The notes under the pieces were generated by a model. The model was not told the DNA's origin, did not search any database, and saw nothing but the letters and a program-made list of their open reading frames with translations. From NCBI GenBank assembly GCA_001871755.1, contig MNXL01000128.1:1-7766 (forward strand): a stretch of 7,766 nucleotides of DNA. Direction: 5' to 3'. This document shows, piece after piece, positions 1-6,125 of the stretch. Source of the DNA: Anaerolineae bacterium CG2_30_64_16 (GTDB lineage: Bacteria > Chloroflexota > Anaerolineae > CG2-30-64-16). The position numbers and the translations under genes are program-made. Each line of letters starts with the position of its first letter. Positions within the stretch are counted from its first letter, which is position 1.

Positions 1-1
1 A

Positions 2-964
2 CAATGCCGCAAGGAGTTCGCTGTACGTTTGCGACCTATTCTGCAGACCTACGGGGCGCCTATGCGCCAGTTAGCCCACCGCCTGGGAGTCAGCCCATCG
101 TTAATCTGCACCTGGCAAAAAGGTGATTGTGTCCCCAAACCAGAACTGCTGGACCGTCTTTGTGCAGCGCTCGCTATCGAGCCCACAACGCTGGTCCCTG
201 ATGGGTTGGCCGCCATCAGCAAGAACGGCAAGAATCCGTTGACGGTTTGGTTGCAGGAGATGGACGTGTGGGGGAAGGATGCACACACGAAAAGCATTCC
301 GGCTGAGGTCTTTGAACTCACGCGACCACAGATCGCTCTGTTCCTCAATCGGCTTTTTGCCTGCGATGGAAGCCTCTACATTTCTGGGGAGGTCGGCCCC
401 AGGGTGTCCTACTCCACCGTAAGCTACGCCCTGGCGCGCGATGTCCAGCACTTGCTCCTGCGTTTTGGCATTGTGGCAAAGTTGCGCCATCGGCAGATAC
501 GCTATCAGGACCAACAGCGGCCGGCCTATGAGCTACAGATCTTAGGAAGTCAACCCGTTCAGAAGTTCCTGGATGAGATCGGTGTGTTTGCCAAGGAAGA
601 GCAGGCCGAACGGGTCAGCCAACTCTGCCTGACTCGCAAGAGCAAGGCTAATCTTGACACGATACCGGTGGAAATCTGGCCTCGTATTCTGGAAGCCAAA
701 GGCCCGCTTCCGTGGAGGGCGGTCTACCAACGCCTGGGCTATCCGGCCACCAGCAACTTCCATGTCGGCCGCCGGGCGCCGCACCGCTATCGACTGTTGG
801 AATTGGCGCAAGGGTTCGATGACGAGGAGTTAGCCGATCTTGCCCAGAGTGACCTATTCTGGGACACGATTGAATCGATCGAGTACGTGGGGGAGCGCCA
901 GGTTTACGACCTGACAGTCGAGGAAACTCATAACTTCGTGGCCGAAGACATGCTGGTCCACAAT
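2..964 (+). other. Intein (C-terminal 321 residues visible) inserted in the DnaB P-loop
   Basis: This in-frame element would excise itself from DnaB by protein splicing. The C-terminal splicing blocks are clear: VYDLTVEETHNFVAEDMLVHN with penultimate His, terminal Asn (962-964) and Thr (965) as the +1 nucleophile of the extein. A homing-endonuclease region is present. LAGLIDADG block C is FLNRLFACDG (341-370), with its Asp kept, followed by DVQHLLLRFGIVAKLRHR (about 443-495), the usual companion helix. A second canonical LAGLIDADG motif is not obvious; around 707-814 there is instead a WRAVYQRLGYPATSNFHVGR-type segment that could be another small DNA-binding fold. The N-terminal splicing blocks A and B are outside the window, so completeness cannot be judged. 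Codon choice looks somewhat more AT-ending than in the C-extein, consistent with horizontal entry (inference). Confidence 0.93.
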
Positions 965-1672
965 ACCAGCCTGGCGTTGAATATCGCAGTCAACGCGGCC
1001 AAGCGCTACGCCCAACGGGTCGCGTTCTTCAGCCTCGAGATGAGCAGCGAGCAGTTGGTGCAGCGCCTGCTCGCCGCAGAAACTGGCATCAACCAGCAGC
1101 GGTTGCGACTCGGCGAAATCCATGATCACGAGTGGTCGTTGCTGATGGAGGCCGCGGGGGAGCTCTCCGAAACCCTGCTGTTCATCGACGACACCCCGGC
1201 CATGTCCGCGCTGGAGCTGCGCACCAAAGCCCGCCGGCTGCAGGCCGAGCACGGGCTGGACCTGGTGGTGGTGGACTATCTGCAACTCATGCGCGGCGAA
1301 GGCCGGAACGAAAACCGCGTTCAGGAGATCAGCTACATCAGCCGGTCACTGAAAAGCCTGGCGCGCGAGCTGGAAACGCCGCTGCTCGCCCTGTCGCAGC
1401 TCTCACGGGCCGTCGAAACCCGCACAGATCACAAGCCGGTTTTGTCCGATTTGCGTGAGTCGGGTGCCCTGGAACAAGACGCCGACGTTGTGATGTTCAT
1501 CTATCGCGAGGACATGGTCAAGGAAGAGACCGAGCGCAAGAACATCGCGGACATCATCATTGCCAAACACCGCAATGGCCCGACCGACACGGTGCCGCTT
1601 TATTTCGACAAAGAATTGACCAAGTTCGCCGACCTGGAGCTGACCCGCGAACCGCTGGAGTACGGCGCATGA
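2..1672 (+). CDS. dnaB: Replicative DNA helicase DnaB, intein-containing, 5' truncated by the window
   Basis: DnaB is the hexameric 5'-3' replication-fork helicase. The reading frame is open to the left edge, so the gene begins upstream; the TTG at 29 lies inside the intein and is not a start. Codons 2-964 are intein, and the C-extein runs from Thr at 965 to the TGA at 1670 (235 residues). It begins TSLALNIAVNAA, the second half of the Walker A helix, so the GK preceding it must lie on the N-extein, outside the window. Further RecA-fold motifs are intact: FFSLEM (1025-1042), Walker B LVVVDYLQLM (1262-1291, Asp at 1274), LSQLSRAVETR, SDLRESGALEQDAD, and the C-terminal AKHRNGPT stretch that supplies trans-acting basic residues. 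The other known DnaB intein site, in the RESGALEQD region, is uninterrupted. The stop overlaps the downstream dnaD-like start. The family call is secure; a functional product requires protein splicing. Confidence 0.95.
   Translation, partial: QCRKEFAVRLRPILQTYGAPMRQLAHRLGVSPSLICTWQKGDCVPKPELLDRLCAALAIEPTTLVPDGLAAISKNGKNPLTVWLQEMDVWGKDAHTKSIPAEVFELTRPQIALFLNRLFACDGSLYISGEVGPRVSYSTVSYALARDVQHLLLRFGIVAKLRHRQIRYQDQQRPAYELQILGSQPVQKFLDEIGVFAKEEQAERVSQLCLTRKSKANLDTIPVEIWPRILEAKGPLPWRAVYQRLGYPATSNFHVGRRAPHRYRLLELAQGFDDEELADLAQSDLFWDTIESIEYVGERQVYDLTVEETHNFVAEDMLVHNTSLALNIAVNAAKRYAQRVAFFSLEMSSEQLVQRLLAAETGINQQRLRLGEIHDHEWSLLMEAAGELSETLLFIDDTPAMSALELRTKARRLQAEHGLDLVVVDYLQLMRGEGRNENRVQEISYISRSLKSLARELETPLLALSQLSRAVETRTDHKPVLSDLRESGALEQDADVVMFIYREDMVKEETERKNIADIIIAKHRNGPTDTVPLYFDKELTKFADLELTREPLEYGA
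62..178 (+). other. XRE/Cro-like helix-turn-helix inside the intein
   Basis: The segment reads MRQLAHRLGVSPSLICTWQK and continues GDCVPKPELLDRLCAALAIE. This matches the XRE-type pattern: a helix with xxLAxxLGVS, a turn, a recognition helix (SLICTWQKG) and a following helix PxxxxLxxLAxxL. It lies N-terminal to the LAGLIDADG motif, in the same uninterrupted frame. The likely role is extra DNA contact for the homing endonuclease, or binding near the insertion site; that is inferred from placement only. It is not a separate gene, because the frame is open through it in both directions. Confidence 0.72.
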
Positions 1673-2400
1673 AGGACAAGATGTATGGCTTCACCGGTTT
1701 CCCGGCCGGCAAACTGACCACGACACCGATCCCCAACCTGTTCTTCAGCGAGCTGTTGCCGCTGATCGACAACCTGACCGAGCTGAAGGTCACCCTGCAC
1801 GTCTTTTGGCTGATCGGGAAGAAGCGCGGCGCGCTGCGCTATGCCCGGCTGGAGGAATTGCTGAACGACGACCGGTTACTGGATGGCCTGATCACGGCGA
1901 CCACGCCCGGCGAAGCCGCGCTGCGCGATGGGCTGGAACGCGCCATGGCCCGGGGTATGCTGCTGCACGTCACTGTCCACCGTGGGGAGGCGACCGAAGA
2001 ATGGTACATGGTCAACAGCCCCAACGGCCGCGAACTGCTCGAAAAGCTGCGCGGCGGTGAGTTGGACCTGCTGGCCGACATCGCCGAGGATGTGCAACTG
2101 CAAGTCGAGCGGCCTACGATCTTCGTGCTGTATGAGCAAAACATCGGCCTGCTGACCCCGATGATCGCCGAGGAGCTGCGAGACGCGGAGAAGCACTTCC
2201 CCGCCGACTGGATTGCGGACGCTTTCCGTGAGGCGGTCGCGCTCAACAAGCGCAGTTGGCGCTACGTCCTCCGCATCCTGGAGCGCTGGCGCGTGGAGGG
2301 GAAGGATTCTGGACACGCCCGGGACGAGATTCCAGAGAACAGCGAAGCTCGAAGACGTTATTACATTCCCAAAGGGTACGAAGATCTGATCGAACACTGA
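1669..2400 (+). CDS. DnaD-domain primosome/replication-restart protein
   Basis: The 243-residue protein resembles DnaD-type primosomal proteins, which in Firmicutes act with DnaB/DnaI-type partners to open DNA and bring the helicase loader to origins or stalled forks. The C-terminal DnaD (DnaB_2-type) domain is visible at residues 153-208: VLYEQNIGLLTPMIAEEL, then a helix with FPADWIADAFREAV, then the signature WRYVLRILERW. Residues 8-130 form a winged-helix-like N-terminal part (FTGFPAGKLTTTPIPNLFF onwards). A charged tail ends in GYEDLIEH. The ATG overlaps the dnaB stop in ATGA, and GGAG at 1657-1660 sits 8 bases upstream, so translational coupling to dnaB is likely. No insertion or frameshift is seen. 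The family is fairly certain; the partner assignment is inferred from the neighbours. Confidence 0.85.
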   Translation: MKDKMYGFTGFPAGKLTTTPIPNLFFSELLPLIDNLTELKVTLHVFWLIGKKRGALRYARLEELLNDDRLLDGLITATTPGEAALRDGLERAMARGMLLHVTVHRGEATEEWYMVNSPNGRELLEKLRGGELDLLADIAEDVQLQVERPTIFVLYEQNIGLLTPMIAEELRDAEKHFPADWIADAFREAVALNKRSWRYVLRILERWRVEGKDSGHARDEIPENSEARRRYYIPKGYEDLIEH

Positions 2401-2423
2401 ACTGAATTGGGACAAACCTCATC

Positions 2424-3812
2424 ATGAAGCGCCTTGGAGATATTCTCGAACCATTTGACCAGTCGAACAGATCGGAAGTAGGGCTAACCGAATCAGCCGA
2501 TCTTGCCCGGCCGGATGTGACCTGTCCCATCTGCAAAGGGAAGGGTTTCCTGGTCTACGACGTGCCGCCGGGGCACCCCGACTTTAGCAAAGCCATGCCG
2601 TGCCGTTGTACCCAGGCCCGCGTCGCCGCGCAGCGGGCCCGCGCCCTCCGCGTGGTGAGCAATCTGGGCGCGCTTGGTCGGCTGACCTTCGACAGCTTCC
2701 TGCCGGATGGGGTGGGCCTGTCGGAGGCGGTGCGCTTCAACCTGCGCGCAGCTTATGACCTGAGCGCCAACTTCGCCCAAGACCCTAAGGGCTGGCTGGT
2801 GCTGCTGGGCGGCTACGGGAGCGGCAAGACCCATCTGGCGGCCGCCATCGCCAACTACCGCGTCGCCCTCGGCCATTCAGCGCTCTTCGTCGTGGTGCCA
2901 GACCTGCTCGACCACCTGCGCGCGACCTATGGACCCAACAGCGCCACCACCTTTGATCAGCGGCTGGAGGCAATCCGTGAGGGCGCTCTGTTGATCCTCG
3001 ACGATCTGGGCGCTCACAGCAGCACCCCTTGGGCGCAGGAGAAACTCTACCAGATCCTGAACCACCGTTACAACGGCCGACTGCCCACCGTGATCACCTC
3101 TAATCAACGACTGGAGGAGTTGGATCCGCGCATCACCTCGCGCCTGGTCGACCCAGACTTGAGCCAGGTCTACGAGATTCTGGCCCCCGACTTCCGCCAG
3201 TCCGGGGTCGAGCGCGGTGGCACGACTCTGAGCACACTCACCTTGCACCGGGATGAGACTTTCGATAGTTTCAATCTGAGGCCACCAAAGCTTTCAACAG
3301 TTCACCGCAAAAATCTGCAAACTGCTTTCGATCGCGCGCATGCCTTTGCGGTTAACCCATCGGGGTGGTTGGTTTTCACAGGCGCGCACGGCTGCGGCAA
3401 AACCCATTTGGCTGCCGCTATCGCCAATTACCAGGTTGCGAACGGCCGCCCCGCCCCCATGTTCATCGTCGTTCCAGACCTGCTCGACCATCTGCGCGCG
3501 ACTTTCAGCCCGACCAGCGCCACCACGCTGGACAAGCTGTTCGAGCAGGTCAAGTCGGCGCCATTGCTAGTGCTAGATGATTTAGGTATCGAAAGTGCTA
3601 CTCCTTGGGCGAGGGAAAAGCTCTTCCAGTTGCTCAACCATCGCTACGCAGCCAAAATGGCCACCGTCATCACAACCACCCAGTCAATTGACAAGATAGA
3701 TCCACCGCTGCGCAGCCGTATGTTGGATAGGACACGTTGTATCGTATTTCTCATCGATGCTCCCAGTTACTACGGTGGCAAGACAGATCAGGTTCGCGGC
3801 AGTGAGACATAA
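2424..3812 (+). CDS. DnaC/DnaI/IstB-type helicase loader with two tandem AAA+ modules
   Basis: The 462-residue protein has a putative zinc-binding motif (C34, C37, C60, C62) and two AAA+ ATPase modules of the DnaC/IstB clade. Module 1 (about 88-257) has Walker A GGYGSGKT (129-136), Walker B ALLILDDLG (188-196), sensor 1 TVITSNQ (222-228) and a conserved SR (R240) in the arginine-finger position. Module 2 (about 279-450) repeats this: GAHGCGKT (320-327), LLVLDDLG (381-388), TVITTTQ (414-420), SR (R432). Usual loaders are about 240-310 residues with one module, so this is nearly double. The 5' neighbours are dnaB and a dnaD-like gene, which supports helicase loading on DnaB rather than a role with a transposase; no IstA lies nearby. 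The ATG has only a weak TTGGGA (2408-2413) upstream. The fold is certain. Whether both modules hydrolyse ATP is unknown. Confidence 0.88.
   Translation: MKRLGDILEPFDQSNRSEVGLTESADLARPDVTCPICKGKGFLVYDVPPGHPDFSKAMPCRCTQARVAAQRARALRVVSNLGALGRLTFDSFLPDGVGLSEAVRFNLRAAYDLSANFAQDPKGWLVLLGGYGSGKTHLAAAIANYRVALGHSALFVVVPDLLDHLRATYGPNSATTFDQRLEAIREGALLILDDLGAHSSTPWAQEKLYQILNHRYNGRLPTVITSNQRLEELDPRITSRLVDPDLSQVYEILAPDFRQSGVERGGTTLSTLTLHRDETFDSFNLRPPKLSTVHRKNLQTAFDRAHAFAVNPSGWLVFTGAHGCGKTHLAAAIANYQVANGRPAPMFIVVPDLLDHLRATFSPTSATTLDKLFEQVKSAPLLVLDDLGIESATPWAREKLFQLLNHRYAAKMATVITTTQSIDKIDPPLRSRMLDRTRCIVFLIDAPSYYGGKTDQVRGSET
2685..3773 (+). repeat. Intragenic duplication of the AAA+ module within the loader gene
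   Basis: Two copies of one module lie head-to-tail, about 2685-3194 and 3258-3773. Both start with TFDSF or ETFDSF, pass through GWLV and a shared GKTHLAAAIANY, PDLLDHLRAT, TPWA and NHRY, and end near an SR arginine-finger segment. The PDLLDHLRAT codons match at 28 of 30 bases (2898-2927 against 3474-3503). Codons of the Walker B segment LLILDDLG/LLVLDDLG match at only 14 of 24. The copies are therefore a real duplication with uneven divergence. Confidence 0.9.
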
Positions 3813-3848
3813 TGAGCGGCGAAACGCACGACGCGAAAACCTCGACGG

Positions 3849-3898
3849 TTGGGTGTTGGACAATACCCAATACCCAATACCTGATACCCAACATCCAA
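3849..3898 (+). other. Inverted repeat/hairpin downstream of the loader gene
   Basis: The left arm ttgggtgttgg (3849-3859) pairs with ccaacatccaa (3888-3898), giving 11 pairs of which one is G-T. The loop is 28 bases and holds the caatacc repeats. No T-run follows, so it is not a standard intrinsic terminator. It could still reduce read-through or protect the 3' end of the helicase-cassette mRNA (inference). Confidence 0.5.
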
Positions 3899-3902
3899 TC
3901 AC
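3861..3902 (+). repeat. Imperfect 7-base tandem repeat (caatacc)
   Basis: There are three perfect head-to-tail copies of caatacc (3861-3881), followed by three decayed copies: tgatacc, caacatc and caatcac. The array lies between the loader gene and the groES promoter. On the complementary strand the unit reads ggtattg. The array forms the loop and right arm of the hairpin at 3849-3898. Confidence 0.85.
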
Positions 3903-3917
3903 CATCCCCCCTCAAAT

Positions 3918-3946
3918 TTGACGCTTTCGCCCCTTTGGTGTAGAAT
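3918..3946 (+). promoter_or_regulatory. Housekeeping-type promoter of groESL
   Basis: The -35 box TTGACG (3918-3923) and -10 box TAGAAT (3941-3946) are separated by exactly 17 bases. Each differs from the sigma-70/sigma-A consensus at one position. The expected start near 3952-3955 falls on the left arm of the CIRCE operator, the arrangement expected for HrcA repression. Confidence 0.85.
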
Positions 3947-3953
3947 CGGCCCG

Positions 3954-3980
3954 TTAGCACTCTTGACACGCGAGTGCTAA
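3954..3980 (+). promoter_or_regulatory. CIRCE operator (HrcA binding site)
   Basis: TTAGCACTC (3954-3962), nine bases, then GAGTGCTAA (3972-3980): a perfect match to the CIRCE consensus TTAGCACTC-N9-GAGTGCTAA. The palindrome extends two further bases on each side (cg at 3952-3953 and cg at 3981-3982). HrcA bound here represses transcription. Titration of GroEL by unfolded protein is known to relieve HrcA repression in other bacteria. No hrcA lies in the window. Confidence 0.97.
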
Positions 3981-4008
3981 CGTCGTCAATCAAGAACCTG
4001 GGTCATGC

Positions 4009-4024
4009 GTCTGGCTCGCCAGAC
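4009..4024 (+). promoter_or_regulatory. Small hairpin in the groES leader
   Basis: GTCTGG (4009-4014) and CCAGAC (4019-4024) form a perfect six-pair stem closed by the four-base loop CTCG. It lies in the transcribed leader between CIRCE and the groES ribosome binding site, and leaves the latter free. It may stabilise the mRNA; its role is unknown. Confidence 0.5.
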
Positions 4025-4038
4025 ACTTACCACACACC

Positions 4039-4046
4039 GAAGGAGG
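4039..4046 (+). promoter_or_regulatory. groES ribosome binding site
   Basis: GAAGGAGG is a near-perfect Shine-Dalgarno sequence, ten bases before the ATG at 4057. It supports that start and high expression. Confidence 0.9.
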
Positions 4047-4056
4047 CTGTTGGAAT

Positions 4057-4347
4057 ATGAACCTGAAACCACTTGCTGATCGTCTGGTCGTCGAACCCAT
4101 CGAGCAAGAAGAAGTGACCGCGGGTGGGATCATCCTGCCGGAGACCGCCAAGGAAAAACCGCAACAGGGCAAGGTGATCGCTGCTGGGCCGGGTCGCGTC
4201 GATGACAAGGGCGCCCGGGTTGCTATGGAGGTCGCAGTCGGCAATCGCGTCCTCTACGCCAAATACTCCGGCACCGAGATCAAGTTGGACGGCAAGAAGG
4301 TGCTGATCCTGCGCGAATCGGACATCCTGGCCATCGTAGAGGGCTGA
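4057..4347 (+). CDS. groES: Co-chaperonin GroES (Hsp10)
   Basis: GroES forms the heptameric lid of the GroEL folding chamber in the cytoplasm. The 96-residue length is standard. The N-terminus NLKPLADRLVVEP is the family signature. The mobile loop (about residues 16-35) contains TAGGIILPETA, in which the IIL tripeptide (25-27) corresponds to the hydrophobic contact with the GroEL apical domain. The roof-loop region and the sequence VLYAKYSGTEIKLDGKK, followed by ILRESDILAIVE, complete the beta-barrel. It is the first gene of the CIRCE-controlled operon, 99 bases upstream of groEL. Nothing is missing or unusual. Confidence 0.98.
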   Translation: MNLKPLADRLVVEPIEQEEVTAGGIILPETAKEKPQQGKVIAAGPGRVDDKGARVAMEVAVGNRVLYAKYSGTEIKLDGKKVLILRESDILAIVEG

Positions 4348-4432
4348 GCGTCTTGGGTCTGTAACCAACCCGGACACTCACCATCCCACGAACGCACACA
4401 GTCATCAACGGTTGATCACCCTAATCTACAAG

Positions 4433-4437
4433 AGGAG
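4433..4437 (+). promoter_or_regulatory. groEL ribosome binding site that fixes the start
   Basis: AGGAG at 4433-4437 is nine bases from the ATG at 4447 but only three from the in-frame TTG at 4441. The conserved N-terminus MAKQLVFSEEARR begins at 4447, so the ATG is the start and the two upstream codons are not translated. Confidence 0.9.
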
Positions 4438-4446
4438 TAGTTGAAC

Positions 4447-6090
4447 ATGGCAAAGCAGTTGGTTTTCTCCGAAGAAGCCCGCCGCAATCTCAAAGTCGGC
4501 GTGGACGTTCTGGCAGAGGCTGTCAAGTCCACTCTCGGTCCCAAGGGCCGCAACGTGGCATTGGATAAGAAATGGGGCGCCCCCACCATCACGCACGACG
4601 GCGTGACCGTGGCCAAGGAGATCGAGCTCCAAGAGCCGTTCCAGAACATGGGCGCGCAGTTGCTGAAGGAAGCCGCCACCAAGACCAATGACATCGCTGG
4701 CGACGGCACCACCACCGCCACCGTGCTGGCCCAGGCCATCGTCAACGAGGGCCTGAAGAACGTAGCCGCCGGGGCCAACCCCATGCTGCTGAAGCGCGGC
4801 ATCGAGAAGGGCGTGATCGCCCTCTCCGAGGCGATCAAGGCGCAGGCGATCAACATCACCACCAAGGAAGAGATCGCCGCGGTGGCCGCCATTTCGGCCC
4901 AGGACCAGGAGATCGGCAATCTGATCGCCGAGGTCATGGAGAAGGTCGGCAAGGACGGCGTCATCACCGTCGAAGAAGCCAAGGGCCTGCAGTTCGAGAC
5001 CGAGTACGTCGAGGGTATGCAGTTCGATCGCGGCTACATCAGCCCTTACTTCATCACCAACCCCGAGGTGATGGAAGTTTCCCTCGAGAATCCCAACATC
5101 CTGATCACCGATAAGAAAATCTCCGCGGCCGCCGACATCGTCCCGATCCTGGAGAAGTTGGTCCAGCTCGGCAAACGCGAGATCGTGATCATCGCCGAGG
5201 ACGTGGACGGCGAAGCGCTGGCCACCCTGGTGCTGAACAAGCTGCGCGGCATGTTCAATTGTCTCGCAGTCAAGGCCCCTGGTTTTGGCGACCGCCGCAA
5301 GGCCATGCTGGCTGACATCGCCGCCCTGACCGGTGGCACCGTCATCACCGAAGAACTCGGCAAGAAGGTCGAGACCGCTCTGATCAGCGATCTGGGCCAT
5401 GCCGACAAGATCATTGCCACCAAGGAAGAAACCACCATCATCGGTGGTAAGGGCGAAGCCGTGGCGATCAAGGGCCGTATCGAGCAGATCCGGGCCGAGA
5501 TCGACGCCTCCACCAGCGACTACGACAAGGAAAAGCTGCAGGAGCGGCTGGCCCGGCTGGCCGGCGGTGTGGCGATCGTCCGCGTGGGCGCCGGCACCGA
5601 GGTCGAGCTGAAGGAAAAGAAGCACCGGGTCGAGGACGCCTTGAGCGCGACCCGCGCGGCCGTCGAGGAAGGCATCGTGCCGGGTGGCGGTGTGGCATTG
5701 TTGAACGCCATCGAAGCGCTAGACGCGGTCGAGAAGGGCCTGGAAGGCGACATCCTGACCGGCGTCAAGATCCTGCGCAAGGCGCTGCCGGAACCGATGA
5801 GCATGCTGGCCGAGAACGCCGGCTACGACGGCGCTGTGGTCGTCGAGAACGTCAAGCGTAGGCAGCAGGCCCAAAATAACCAGCGGATCGGTTTCGATGT
5901 GATGGCCGAGGACTACGGCGACATGGTCGAGAAGCAGATCATCGACCCGGCCAAGGTCACCCGCGGCGGGCTGGAGAACGCCGCCTCCATCGCGGCCATG
6001 ATCCTGACCACCGAGGCCCTGATCACCGACATCCCGGAAAAGGAAAAAGCGGCCCCGGCTGGGGCCCCTGACATGGGTGGCATGTACTAG
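4447..6090 (+). CDS. groEL: Chaperonin GroEL (Hsp60)
   Basis: GroEL is the ATP-driven tetradecameric chaperonin that encloses unfolded proteins under GroES. The 547 residues compare with 548 in E. coli. ATP-site motifs are intact: LGPKGRNV (30-37), DGVTVAKEI (51-59) and GDGTTT (85-90). The catalytic Asp equivalent to E. coli D398 is D397, in RVEDALSATRAA. The signature AAVEEGIVPGGG follows. The apical-domain segment YISPYFITN and the KAPGFGDRRKAML stretch are typical. The short C-terminal tail ends in DMGGMY, a single GGM unit where many homologues have several. It is cotranscribed with groES and ends 35 bases before a strong terminator. The protein appears fully functional. Confidence 0.99.
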   Translation: MAKQLVFSEEARRNLKVGVDVLAEAVKSTLGPKGRNVALDKKWGAPTITHDGVTVAKEIELQEPFQNMGAQLLKEAATKTNDIAGDGTTTATVLAQAIVNEGLKNVAAGANPMLLKRGIEKGVIALSEAIKAQAINITTKEEIAAVAAISAQDQEIGNLIAEVMEKVGKDGVITVEEAKGLQFETEYVEGMQFDRGYISPYFITNPEVMEVSLENPNILITDKKISAAADIVPILEKLVQLGKREIVIIAEDVDGEALATLVLNKLRGMFNCLAVKAPGFGDRRKAMLADIAALTGGTVITEELGKKVETALISDLGHADKIIATKEETTIIGGKGEAVAIKGRIEQIRAEIDASTSDYDKEKLQERLARLAGGVAIVRVGAGTEVELKEKKHRVEDALSATRAAVEEGIVPGGGVALLNAIEALDAVEKGLEGDILTGVKILRKALPEPMSMLAENAGYDGAVVVENVKRRQQAQNNQRIGFDVMAEDYGDMVEKQIIDPAKVTRGGLENAASIAAMILTTEALITDIPEKEKAAPAGAPDMGGMY

Positions 6091-6125
6091 ACGGGTAACT
6101 TGGTAGAATAGAAGATTGGGAAGAC

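Noticed and set aside
29..31. TTG as the start of the first gene
   Set aside because: The frame is open to base 2 and the TTG falls within the intein; there is no reason for translation to start there.
2424..3812. IstB of an IS21-like element
   Set aside because: No IstA-type transposase or terminal inverted repeats are seen, the gene sits with dnaB and a dnaD-like gene, and the N-terminal cysteine motif suits a helicase loader.
3849..3898. Intrinsic terminator for the helicase cassette
   Set aside because: The loop is 28 bases and no T-run follows the right arm; kept only as a hairpin of unknown role.
3812..3943. A 43-codon frame starting in TAATG at the loader stop
   Set aside because: It runs through the heptad repeats and the groES promoter, ends in the -10 box, and its product is low-complexity with no family look.
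4441..4446. Upstream in-frame TTG as the groEL start
   Set aside because: It is only three bases from the AGGAG, and the conserved N-terminus starts at the ATG at 4447.
4426..5625. A 399-codon open frame on the minus strand opposite groEL
   Set aside because: It mirrors groEL codons in a GC-rich gene, has low-complexity Asp/Leu/Gly/His-rich composition and no recognisable domain. groEL on the plus strand is certain.
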